In this document: piece by piece, positions 15,501 through 21,683 of the stretch
How positions within the stretch are numbered: position 1 is the stretch's first letter
Layout: each line of letters starts with the position of its first letter
NCBI GenBank assembly: GCA_947255165.1
Contig: CAMYFZ010000024.1
Coordinates: forward strand, 1-22,948
DNA: 22,948 nucleotides
Direction: 5' to 3'
From: an uncultured Varibaculum sp.
Lineage (GTDB): Bacteria; Actinomycetota; Actinomycetes; Actinomycetales; Actinomycetaceae
Notes under the pieces: model-generated
The model's database searches: none
What the model was told of the DNA's origin: nothing
The model's input: only the letters and a program-made list of their open reading frames with translations
Made by a program: the position numbers and the translations under genes

Positions 15501-17129
15501 AGCTATTACTCGGCATTTAAGGAGGTTTTTATCCCAGAAAGCACGCAGACGCGAAAAGGAAGTCAGGATACAAATCGCTGATAAAACTAAGCAGGAAAGC
15601 GCTAAGGCCGTGGCTTCGGCAGATAGCTGCCAAAAGAAGGGGCCCGCGAACACGTTATAGCCGAGCGGGGTTCCCAGCTGCACATAATCAGCTTCTTGGC
15701 GGGCAAACAGTAGAATCCCCAAGGTGAGGGCGCTGGTAGCTATGCCCGCCGTGCGCGCCGTTAAAGCGGGAGGGAAAGCAAAACTTTGGCGCAGCCCAAA
15801 AACCAGCAGCGCAAGCAAAGTGCTTAGCGTTAAAGCAATTAGAATTATCGCCCCGCTTATCCCGGCAGCAGACACCGACCGATTAACACCTGCTAGCAGA
15901 TAGGGACAAAAAGAAGCGGGGAAAAGCAAAGCGGTGAAAACTCCGGCGGCATTCAGGGCAAGCTGGGTCCTCCGATGCTTTTGCGGCTCTCGCAGCCGCC
16001 ACCATAAATATCCCCCGAAAGTAAAGAAGAAACAGCAGAAAATAGCCAAATAAAACCAGGTTTTTGCGTAGGTGCTAGCGGTAGAGCGGTCTGTTTGGTT
16101 TTGTAAATACTCTAAACGCTCCTGCAAGTTTTGTTGCGCGTAACTAGTAGCGGCATTATCCAGATTTATTAATGGTTGTATCTGGTCGGGGAGATTACTA
16201 ACTGTCAGTTCTGCCCCATAATTTTTATCGGGCACGGGTAGGGAGAAATCGAAAAGGATCTGGGTGTTAATATCCGCTAAAGTGGCTAGACCGGCAGCGT
16301 TAGTGCTAGCAGAAGGCACAAGGCCGGTAGCTTCAGAGGGGGAATAACTCAGCAAATGGGGGGCAGAATTCCCCGAACCGGCCATTAGGGACAGGGAAAT
16401 CAGATCGGACTGGGCAGTCAAGCCGTCCAGCGCTCCCTCTAGCATTGCTAGCTGCTGGTCCCGATCCGGCAGGGAGCTCAAATCTACTACCGTGAGCCCG
16501 CCGGCGTCCATACCGGCCTTCACTTGTGCCGTAAGCTGCTGCGCGGAAGCGGGGAGCGCTTTATAGTCTTTAACTTCCCCCTTGCTGGAAGCGAGGAGTA
16601 AGCCGGCCCCGGGGCCTATCGCGCGCGCCTTAATCCCGAAGGCCTCCAAAATTCCCGCTAGTTGTCCCGGGGTTGTCTCCTTCGGTTCCCGCCAGTATTC
16701 TGCGGGCATTCCCGTTATTTTCCCGCCTGCCACCTCCGTTTGAGGACAGAGATTCAGGGCCGAGGACGCGCCGCCGTTTTGAATGGTCAACACAGATTCA
16801 CTAAGGCATTTGGAGGTGATTAGGTTACCTATACTTCCCGCAGCTGCATATTTCATTAGCTGCGGGTATTTCTCGGAATTTTCCGAGAAATCTCGCCAGG
16901 ATAGATCTTTAGTTAGTACTACCAGGAGCGGATTTCTTACCCGTGGCGCCGAATAGATATCGAGATCAGGGTAGTAAACCTTTTGCGCCGGGGTGAGGGT
17001 CTTAGGGGCAGGCTCCGGCTCCCAGGTAGTAGCCTCGGCAAGGCCTAAAGGTAAAGTAAGTAAGGTAAAGAAAAGGCTAAACAGAAGGGTGAAGCCCGCG
17101 AGGAGGAAGTGCTTAACCGTTCTTGCCAT
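12531..17129 (-). CDS. Giant membrane protein with two alkaline-phosphatase-like ectodomains
   Basis: 1532 aa, function unknown. A signal peptide or anchor lies at about 5-32. Ectodomain 1 (about 67-320) opens with LLVVLTKDLSWRDF, followed by GSIGNLITSKC. A membrane block of about 7 helices spans roughly 355-620. Ectodomain 2 (about 641-1090) opens with VAVIFTSGLSWEDL, then SGTLFSLAPY and MACPQDAWLAFSAG, and closes with ADLPATVLDWLGA, typical of the alkaline-phosphatase superfamily. A second membrane block (about 1100-1520) carries GARFFGFGNVYYSV and GLPRFGADFGG, a pair seen in Gram-positive membrane proteins of this type. The two halves look like diverged duplicates. The usual metal-binding Asp of the first strand is only in copy 1 (D75) and is Gly in copy 2, so catalysis is uncertain. 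ATG 17129 follows TAGAAT by 6 nt (leaderless). It may act with the GT2 protein on surface glycans. Confidence 0.85.
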   Translation of the reverse strand: MARTVKHFLLAGFTLLFSLFFTLLTLPLGLAEATTWEPEPAPKTLTPAQKVYYPDLDIYSAPRVRNPLLVVLTKDLSWRDFSENSEKYPQLMKYAAAGSIGNLITSKCLSESVLTIQNGGASSALNLCPQTEVAGGKITGMPAEYWREPKETTPGQLAGILEAFGIKARAIGPGAGLLLASSKGEVKDYKALPASAQQLTAQVKAGMDAGGLTVVDLSSLPDRDQQLAMLEGALDGLTAQSDLISLSLMAGSGNSAPHLLSYSPSEATGLVPSASTNAAGLATLADINTQILFDFSLPVPDKNYGAELTVSNLPDQIQPLINLDNAATSYAQQNLQERLEYLQNQTDRSTASTYAKTWFYLAIFCCFFFTFGGYLWWRLREPQKHRRTQLALNAAGVFTALLFPASFCPYLLAGVNRSVSAAGISGAIILIALTLSTLLALLVFGLRQSFAFPPALTARTAGIATSALTLGILLFARQEADYVQLGTPLGYNVFAGPFFWQLSAEATALALSCLVLSAICILTSFSRLRAFWDKNLLKCRVIAAVAAAILLTCFYLWAGLSALLCGLLFLAPLTLALRAYALPVPELASASRPHSGFRVVSLAAVLGAVSLAGAGIIGIWGVNPDAPAAKIAALPKSADTKVAVIFTSGLSWEDLVAAQPQLVENSPGVKSGTLFSLAPYPLKDMACPQDAWLAFSAGKAPSRYSLAGRNLCLQPEALHEGKRVKMWEYYQRSAEASSLAARLGGFADQLRQNQISAGAIGNSAALALADEDGVIRGQVDNTAPLATGYAKAVQKMVSTHTLTLIDAQAAPQNLNPERQTQEVLAQQEEIFNFLDPSSGESQLKKTQIWDPVWLLQNGGSLSGNSLQAGTLVSDSADLSPQEPDRNRLRREEMNPQENPTPATTPELFGDSDEPFSPENLHLLELSTVLSPDEKVDQEYLAQTRKQNARLFPTVSTYPDLSGMLPARITIAQQEKQIQALGNTLTALPEGTRALVVSASPDAAQQRLQAAMIYGKGITAGIAYSPSTHQVGIAQTADLPATVLDWLGARNEKLSTSGSPLMVSANEAQSATDRLERLASTSQRADASYARLGLTPSSFVTVAAGALLVLALSLVALLQLKPSARRPHLRAQLGLLGQFFCLGVAALPAACLGAAMLPWWESESPTAFFVTISILIASLLALVACTGPWRRRPIGPALVVAAFSSFFICLDVATGSHISMDSPFGSFSLLGARFFGFGNVYYSVCAIWTLLLCGGLTPLAKRAVFGKTALTRSQIWLSNLLIALLGIAFMVIDGLPRFGADFGGPISFLPGFLILVLLLNGKRIGIKRIALVLLVAAGVSVSLAIADWIRPASQRTHLGNFVQSVLNGDLQTILTRKIFANLASWGSTTYVWSLLCCLLVISLLVVPALSKTAIPTNLFLPDNLASSSLPQENSREKRRRNYWLRGRAYLRNLGTSATALFARIRPRLGETPIAIKESGLRITLLAIGINQLFAYLLNDSGTQLPATGLLLTALAYCSAVFADLPGDSRGTAR

Positions 17130-17135
17130 AGCTAT

Positions 17136-17141
17136 ATTCTA
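17136..17141 (-). promoter_or_regulatory. -10 element TAGAAT giving a leaderless transcript of the giant membrane gene
   Basis: On the minus strand TAGAAT, then 6 nt (ATAGCT), then the ATG at 17129. No SD is present. The spacing is the same as for the MFS, dcd and serS genes. Confidence 0.6.
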
Positions 17142-17171
17142 CGGTCTAGATAGGGGAAAGAGCATTTTTCC

Positions 17172-17177
17172 TAGTAT
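17172..17177 (+). promoter_or_regulatory. Possible -10 element TAGTAT for pheA
   Basis: TAGTAT would give a start near 17184 and a leader of about 23 nt that carries the ribosome-binding site at 17195-17201. No -35 match is evident. The 77-bp divergent gap must hold promoters for both strands. Confidence 0.35.
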
Positions 17178-17194
17178 CGTGAAAGCAGTTGAAA

Positions 17195-17201
17195 AAGGAA
17201 G
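17195..17201 (+). promoter_or_regulatory. Ribosome-binding site that fixes the pheA start
   Basis: AAGGAAG lies 5 nt before ATG 17207. The alternative in-frame TTG at 17189 lies upstream of this site and would have no SD, so ATG 17207 is preferred. Confidence 0.6.
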
Positions 17202-17206
17202 CGAAA

Positions 17207-18139
17207 ATGAATACTGCTGTTAAAAACTATGCCTTCTTAGGGCCGGTAGGAACTTTCTGTCACCAGGCGTTGCTGCAAGTAGCCCCGGAGGATGCTCGGT
17301 TAATCCCCTGTGCGGGCGAACGCGTAGCCATGGACATGGTACGGGACGGGAAAGCCGACCGGGCCGTGGTTCCGATCGAAAACTCGATTGAAGGGGGAGT
17401 GAGCGCTACCCTGGATTCTTTGGGGTGGGATAAACGGCTACAAATAGTAGCGGAAATGATCGTACCAGTCGGGTTTACTTTGGCGGTGTGCAAAGGAACC
17501 CAGGTTTCCGATATAACCCGCATTGGCACCCATTCGCACGCTTGGGCGCAATGCCGCAACTGGGTGGCTGACCATCTGCCGGGAGCGGTCCACGTGGCCA
17601 CCACCTCTACTGCGGAATCAGCGCGGATGCTTTCGGAGGGCAATGCGGGTTTTCAAGCGGTGCTTGCCTCTGGAGCGGCAGTAGCTACCTATGGACTGCA
17701 AGCTCTCTATGAGGACGTAGCCGATAATCCGGGAGCAGTTACTCGTTTCGTGGAAGTGGCGAACCCGGGTCAAGTTCCGGAAGCTTGCGGAGCAGATAAA
17801 ACCACTATCCAAGTGCGTTTGCCCAATGACTATCGTTCCGGGGCCCTCCTAGAGATGCTGCAACAGTTTTCGGCGCGGGGAATCAACCTTAGTCGCATTG
17901 AGTCTCGTCCTCTGGCTGGACAACCGGGACGCTACGTTTTCAGTATCGACCTGGATGGACATGTGAGAGAAGAACGGGTGCAATCTGCTTTGCGTGGTCT
18001 TTATCGGATCAGTGAAGACTTACGTTTCCTAGGTTCCTATGCCCGCGCTGACCAGGTGAGAAACGACCATGCTCCGCGCACGGGAGATAGTGATTTTCAG
18101 CGTGCCCAGGGCTGGGTGGATTCTATTTTACGTAAATAG
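17207..18139 (+). CDS. pheA: Prephenate dehydratase
   Basis: Converts prephenate to phenylpyruvate in phenylalanine synthesis; cytosolic, 310 aa from ATG 17207, the usual length for a stand-alone actinobacterial enzyme without chorismate mutase. The catalytic domain begins YAFLGPVGTFCHQAL (8-22), contains VVPIENSIEGGV (54-65), and ends with NPGAVTRFVEV, where TRF is at 179-181. The ACT regulatory domain (about 198-275) holds SGALLEML (211-218) and the phenylalanine-binding ESRP (232-235), so feedback inhibition by phenylalanine is expected from the family. It is divergent from the giant membrane gene (77-bp gap) and convergent with the diacylglycerol-kinase-family gene (25-bp gap, no terminator seen). 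No tyrA or other aromatic-pathway gene is in the window. Confidence 0.95.
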   Translation: MNTAVKNYAFLGPVGTFCHQALLQVAPEDARLIPCAGERVAMDMVRDGKADRAVVPIENSIEGGVSATLDSLGWDKRLQIVAEMIVPVGFTLAVCKGTQVSDITRIGTHSHAWAQCRNWVADHLPGAVHVATTSTAESARMLSEGNAGFQAVLASGAAVATYGLQALYEDVADNPGAVTRFVEVANPGQVPEACGADKTTIQVRLPNDYRSGALLEMLQQFSARGINLSRIESRPLAGQPGRYVFSIDLDGHVREERVQSALRGLYRISEDLRFLGSYARADQVRNDHAPRTGDSDFQRAQGWVDSILRK

Positions 18140-18164
18140 GTCACCAAGGTGGCTGCAGGTTCCC

Positions 18165-19250
18165 CTAGGGTACCCGCACCACTACCGCGCCATGTTCCAA
18201 GTTGGCAGAGATCTCGCGATATTTCCCAACGGAATCTCCGTCTACCTGAATCATCTGCGCCTCCCCATGCACCTTGGCGCTGGCGCTGCGGGTGCGCGTC
18301 ACCTCGGTTTTGGAAACCAGGCCGGCGGTTAGCTTCCTGATCCCGAAAGTGTCACGGAAAACCCCGCTAATAACTTCGAGTAACCCAATCAAACCTCCCC
18401 GCACGCTTAGCATTAGTACCTCTAACCAACCATCATGAGGATTAGCTTCCGGGAGCAGGGGAAGGCCTCCTACCAGCTCCCCACAGGAAGCTAATAGTAG
18501 GGTATTGACTTTGCGAGTGCGCGGCTGTGACTGACCTCCGAAGGAAACATCCATAGTGATCGGGGGGTTATTCGAGGCCGCAATTCCCGAAACTATATAG
18601 GCGCCCCACCCGATCGACTCTTTTAGTTTGTCCGAAACCCGAGCCATAACCTGTGCGTCATAACCGATCCCCGCCATCACCAGGAAGGGGAATTCCTGTC
18701 CGGTCTCGGTTTTCAAATGCCCTAAATCAACCTCGGTGTTCTTGCCGGTGAACGCAATTTCGCAGGCGCGGCTCAGAGAATTTACCGGAATATTGAGGTT
18801 ACGAGCTAAAAGATTCCCGGTTCCCAGCGGTAAGATTCCCAGCGGAATTCGGCTTTCAGCCAGGCTGGCGGCAATAATCCGCAAAGTACCATCCCCACCG
18901 GCAGAAATAACCAGACCTGCCCCCTGTTTAATTGCTTCTTCAGCTTGCCGCGCACCCAAAGATTCCTGGTCAGTTTCCACAAAAATTGGGTGCTCGTATC
19001 CGGTGTTCTCGGCGCGGCTAGTAACAGTGCGACAAAATTTATCTAAATTTGCAATCTTGGTGGGGTTTAAGATGACCACTACACGTTTAGAAAACTCGTT
19101 GCTGCAGGTAGTTGCGGGAGCAGAAAACCCTTGTTTAATCGCGATTTTCATGGCGCGGGTGGCAATCCGGCGGGCATTAACCGCCCACGATAAAGAGACG
19201 ATCCCTAGGATTAGCGCCGCGATCACAAAAATCCAGAGCACAGTGGTCAT
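18165..19250 (-). CDS. Diacylglycerol/lipid kinase family protein with N-terminal membrane helix
   Basis: A 361-aa lipid-kinase-fold protein. One N-terminal TM helix lies at about 4-24 (VLWIFVIAALILGIVSLSW). The DAGK catalytic domain follows: VVVILNPTK (57-65), then AGLVISAGGDGTLRII with the nucleotide-binding GGDGT at 118-122, and GILPLGTGNLLARNL with PLGTGN at 141-146. The C-terminal half has the conserved AGIGYDAQVM and a GDSVG-type ending. Members phosphorylate diacylglycerol or related lipids (DgkB, YegS); the exact substrate is not readable here. ATG 19250 is chosen because the TM helix begins there and TAAACT ends 7 nt upstream on the minus strand; a TTG at 19304 would add 18 non-conserved residues. 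Divergent from serS. Confidence 0.88.
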   Translation of the reverse strand: MTTVLWIFVIAALILGIVSLSWAVNARRIATRAMKIAIKQGFSAPATTCSNEFSKRVVVILNPTKIANLDKFCRTVTSRAENTGYEHPIFVETDQESLGARQAEEAIKQGAGLVISAGGDGTLRIIAASLAESRIPLGILPLGTGNLLARNLNIPVNSLSRACEIAFTGKNTEVDLGHLKTETGQEFPFLVMAGIGYDAQVMARVSDKLKESIGWGAYIVSGIAASNNPPITMDVSFGGQSQPRTRKVNTLLLASCGELVGGLPLLPEANPHDGWLEVLMLSVRGGLIGLLEVISGVFRDTFGIRKLTAGLVSKTEVTRTRSASAKVHGEAQMIQVDGDSVGKYREISANLEHGAVVVRVP

Positions 19251-19257
19251 AGTTGCT

Positions 19258-19263
19258 AGTTTA
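19258..19263 (-). promoter_or_regulatory. -10 element TAAACT for the lipid kinase gene
   Basis: On the minus strand TAAACT is followed by 7 nt and ATG 19250. No SD is seen, so the transcript is probably leaderless or nearly so. No clear -35. Confidence 0.4.
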
Positions 19264-19398
19264 AAGCATTCTAGAGCGGCGACAGGGCGGAGGACACAGG
19301 TCAAACATTAGCAGTCACCAAGCGGACAATCCCGGACTTGAAAGCTGCCACTGGGTTGCTGCTTGGTAGGCAAGATGAGAAGCAATGCTAGGGGACGA

Positions 19399-19404
19399 TA
19401 TGAT
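19399..19404 (+). promoter_or_regulatory. -10 element TATGAT giving a leaderless serS transcript
   Basis: TATGAT, then 6 nt (TACAGC), then ATG 19411. No SD precedes the start, although the conserved SerRS N-terminus begins exactly there. Confidence 0.6.
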
Positions 19405-19410
19405 TACAGC

Positions 19411-20694
19411 ATGATTGATATTCGTCAGCTGCGTGAAGATCCGCAGCCAGCTAAAGATTCGCTAGTTGCCCGCGGGGAAGATCCCGCCCGGATTGATGAG
19501 GTACTTGCCGCCGATGCGCGCCGGCTAAAGAAACAGCAGGACTTCGAGGCAATGCGTGCAGACCAGAAGGCGCTTTCTAAGAGTATTGGACAGGCAGCTC
19601 CCGAGGAGCGCGCCGCGGTGCTGGCACAGGCCAAAGAACTGGCTGGAAAGGTAAAAGAAGCAGAGGCCGAGGCGGGGGCCGCCTCGGAAGAAGCTCAGCA
19701 GTTGCTGGCAGCGCTGCCTAATATTATTATTCCCGGGATTCCCTCCGGAGGTGAGGACGACTATGAAGTTCTTGCCCACCGCGGCCCTAAGATTCGCGAT
19801 TTTGCTGCCGAGGGCATCAAAGTTCGCGATCACCTGGAAATCGGGGAGATGCTGCAAGCGATTGACGTAAAACGAGGCGCGAAAGTCTCGGGCTCACGTT
19901 TCTACTATTTGCGGGGGATAGGAGCTCGCCTCGAACTGGCCTTGCTCACCTGTGCTTGGGATTTGGCGGAGCAGCATGGATTTATCCCCATGACCACCCC
20001 CACCATGGTCACTCCGGACACGATGCGGGGAACTGGATTCTTAACTGAACATTCCGAAGAAATCTATTACCTACCGGCAGATGACCTCTATCTGGTGGGT
20101 ACCTCCGAAGTAGCCTTGGGCGGCTACCATGGCGGAGAAATCCTAGAGCTCGGGGAAGAACCCTTGCGTTATTCTGGCTGGTCAGCATGTTACCGGCGGG
20201 AGGCCGGATCACATGGTAAAGATGTGCGTGGCATTATTCGAGTGCATCAGTTCAACAAAGTGGAGATGTTCTCGTACTGCCTGCCCCAGGTTGCGCAAGA
20301 AGAACACCAGCGTCTGCTGGCTTTGGAAGAAGAGATGCTGAACAAAGTGGAGCTGCCCTATCGGGTAATTGATACTGCTGCGGGGGATTTAGGGACTTCG
20401 GCGGCTCGCAAGTTCGATTGCGAAGCCTGGCTGCCCAGCCAAGAACGCTACCTAGAGCTAACCTCCACCTCCAACTGCACCACCTATCAGGCCCGTCGCC
20501 TGGGAATCCGTTACCGTGACGAGAACGGAAAGACTCAGCCGGTAGCCACTTTGAACGGTACCCTAGCATGTACCCGCTGGTTGGTAGCCATCTTGGAAAA
20601 CCATCAGCAAGCCGATGGGTCAGTGTATGTACCTCAGGCGCTGCGTCCCTATCTAGGAGGAAAGGAAGTCCTGGAGCCAGTACCGAACGCCTAA
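19411..20694 (+). CDS. serS: Seryl-tRNA synthetase
   Basis: Class II aminoacyl-tRNA synthetase charging tRNA-Ser, 427 aa from ATG 19411. The N-terminus [11 protein letters not shown] is the family standard; an in-frame upstream TTG at 19363 would add 16 residues of no similarity and is rejected. Residues about 30-100 form the long charged coiled-coil arm that contacts the tRNA variable arm. The catalytic domain shows GTSEVAL, motif 2 ([17 protein letters not shown], about 258-274) and motif 3 ([17 protein letters not shown], about 380-396), plus [21 protein letters not shown] in between. Leaderless promoter as noted. It heads a plus-strand series with the NadC-like and AGE genes after an 80-bp gap, but whether they share its transcript is not clear. 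Confidence 0.97.
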   Translation: MIDIRQLREDPQPAKDSLVARGEDPARIDEVLAADARRLKKQQDFEAMRADQKALSKSIGQAAPEERAAVLAQAKELAGKVKEAEAEAGAASEEAQQLLAALPNIIIPGIPSGGEDDYEVLAHRGPKIRDFAAEGIKVRDHLEIGEMLQAIDVKRGAKVSGSRFYYLRGIGARLELALLTCAWDLAEQHGFIPMTTPTMVTPDTMRGTGFLTEHSEEIYYLPADDLYLVGTSEVALGGYHGGEILELGEEPLRYSGWSACYRREAGSHGKDVRGIIRVHQFNKVEMFSYCLPQVAQEEHQRLLALEEEMLNKVELPYRVIDTAAGDLGTSAARKFDCEAWLPSQERYLELTSTSNCTTYQARRLGIRYRDENGKTQPVATLNGTLACTRWLVAILENHQQADGSVYVPQALRPYLGGKEVLEPVPNA

Positions 20695-20774
20695 ATCTGA
20701 GCGCAAAGCGTGAAAGGATAAGGAGAAAGCGCCCTCGAACATAAAAATAGCCACTGAAAGGACGGAGAATATCA

Positions 20775-21635
20775 ATGGCTGATTACCTGCAGTATCCTCA
20801 AGGAGATTATGTTCCTAAAGTGGTGGAACGCGCCCTCGCCCTTGCTCGCAGTTACGGGGAAGACATTGCCACTGCAGCGCTCGTGCCAGAACATGACCGT
20901 GCTCGCGTACAGTTTGTAGCCCGCCAAGATGGCCGTATCTGCGGGATACCCGTTGCCCGCGAAGTGCTAGCGCAAGTGCTGGGGGACTATGAACTGCATC
21001 TGCGGGTGGCTGATGGCACTACGGTAACTGCAGGAACTCCGGTTTTGGAACTTAGTGGGAGCACTCGCGGTCTTCTGGAGGCGGGGGAGCTTTGCCTCTG
21101 GTTCTTGTCACACCTGTCGGGGATTGCTACTAAGACCGCGCAGTGGGCGGAGGCGCTCTCGCAGACGAAACTGGTGGTGCGGGATACTCTCTCGGTTACT
21201 CCCGGATTAGGGGAGCTAGAAAAATATGCAGTTAGAGTCGGGGATGGGATGACTTCTCGTCTCGCTGTCGGTTCTTTCCCCCGGGTTACCTTGGAGCATC
21301 TGAAACTGGGAACCGGCCTGGGGGATGTTATTAACCATGTGCGCACGGCGGCCATGGGAAAACCGATCGAAGTGGAAATCGATCGGCTTCAAGAACTGGA
21401 TCCGCTCTTAAAAATGAAGGTTGATCTAATTGCGCTGCAGGGTTTCACCCCTGAACAGGCAACTCTGGCTGCCGATCACCGTCAAACGATTAATCCGGGA
21501 ACCCTGCTGGAAGTTAGAGGAGATCTGAGCCTGGAAGATGCGGGTGCCTATAGTGACTCCGAAGTCGATTACCTGGCGGTTTCGGCCCTAACTGACGCGG
21601 TAACTCCGTTGCGATTCCAGATGGAATTTGTCTAG
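20775..21635 (+). CDS. NadC-fold protein lacking most QPRTase active-site residues
   Basis: 286 aa. The fold is that of quinolinate phosphoribosyltransferase: N-terminal barrel-like domain, FLSHLSGIAT (110-119), TPGLGELEKYAVRVG (142-156), IEVEID (198-203) and DYLAVSALTD near the C-terminus. Yet the active site is changed. From memory of the M. tuberculosis enzyme, whose numbering coincides: R105 is Glu, R139 is Leu, K140 is Ser, H161 is Ser, K172 is Thr and D222 is Gln; only R162 and E201 remain. DTRKTTPGLR becomes DTLSVTPGLG, and the glycine-rich phosphate loop is RGD instead of SGG. Normal NadC activity is therefore unlikely. The start has GGAG (20764-20767) 7 nt before ATG. No nadA or nadB is nearby. 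It lies 48 bp before an AGE-type isomerase, probably in one transcript. The frame is intact, so it is not a pseudogene. Confidence 0.8.
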   Translation: MADYLQYPQGDYVPKVVERALALARSYGEDIATAALVPEHDRARVQFVARQDGRICGIPVAREVLAQVLGDYELHLRVADGTTVTAGTPVLELSGSTRGLLEAGELCLWFLSHLSGIATKTAQWAEALSQTKLVVRDTLSVTPGLGELEKYAVRVGDGMTSRLAVGSFPRVTLEHLKLGTGLGDVINHVRTAAMGKPIEVEIDRLQELDPLLKMKVDLIALQGFTPEQATLAADHRQTINPGTLLEVRGDLSLEDAGAYSDSEVDYLAVSALTDAVTPLRFQMEFV

Positions 21636-21683
21636 TTTTTAACCTGTCCCCAGAAAAGAAAACATCAACAAAGGAGCTGAGCA

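Noticed and set aside
17189..17206. Upstream TTG start for pheA
   Set aside because: The AAGGAAG ribosome-binding site lies downstream of this TTG and serves ATG 17207, and the extra six residues are not part of the family N-terminus.
18140..18164. Bidirectional terminator between pheA and the lipid kinase gene
   Set aside because: The 25-bp gap offers only a 4-bp CACC-AA-GGTG stem and no T run on either strand.
19363..19410. N-terminal extension of serS from TTG 19363
   Set aside because: SerRS proteins begin with M-(I/L)-D-(I/L)-R-x-L-R, which is at 19411; the extension covers the -10 hexamer.
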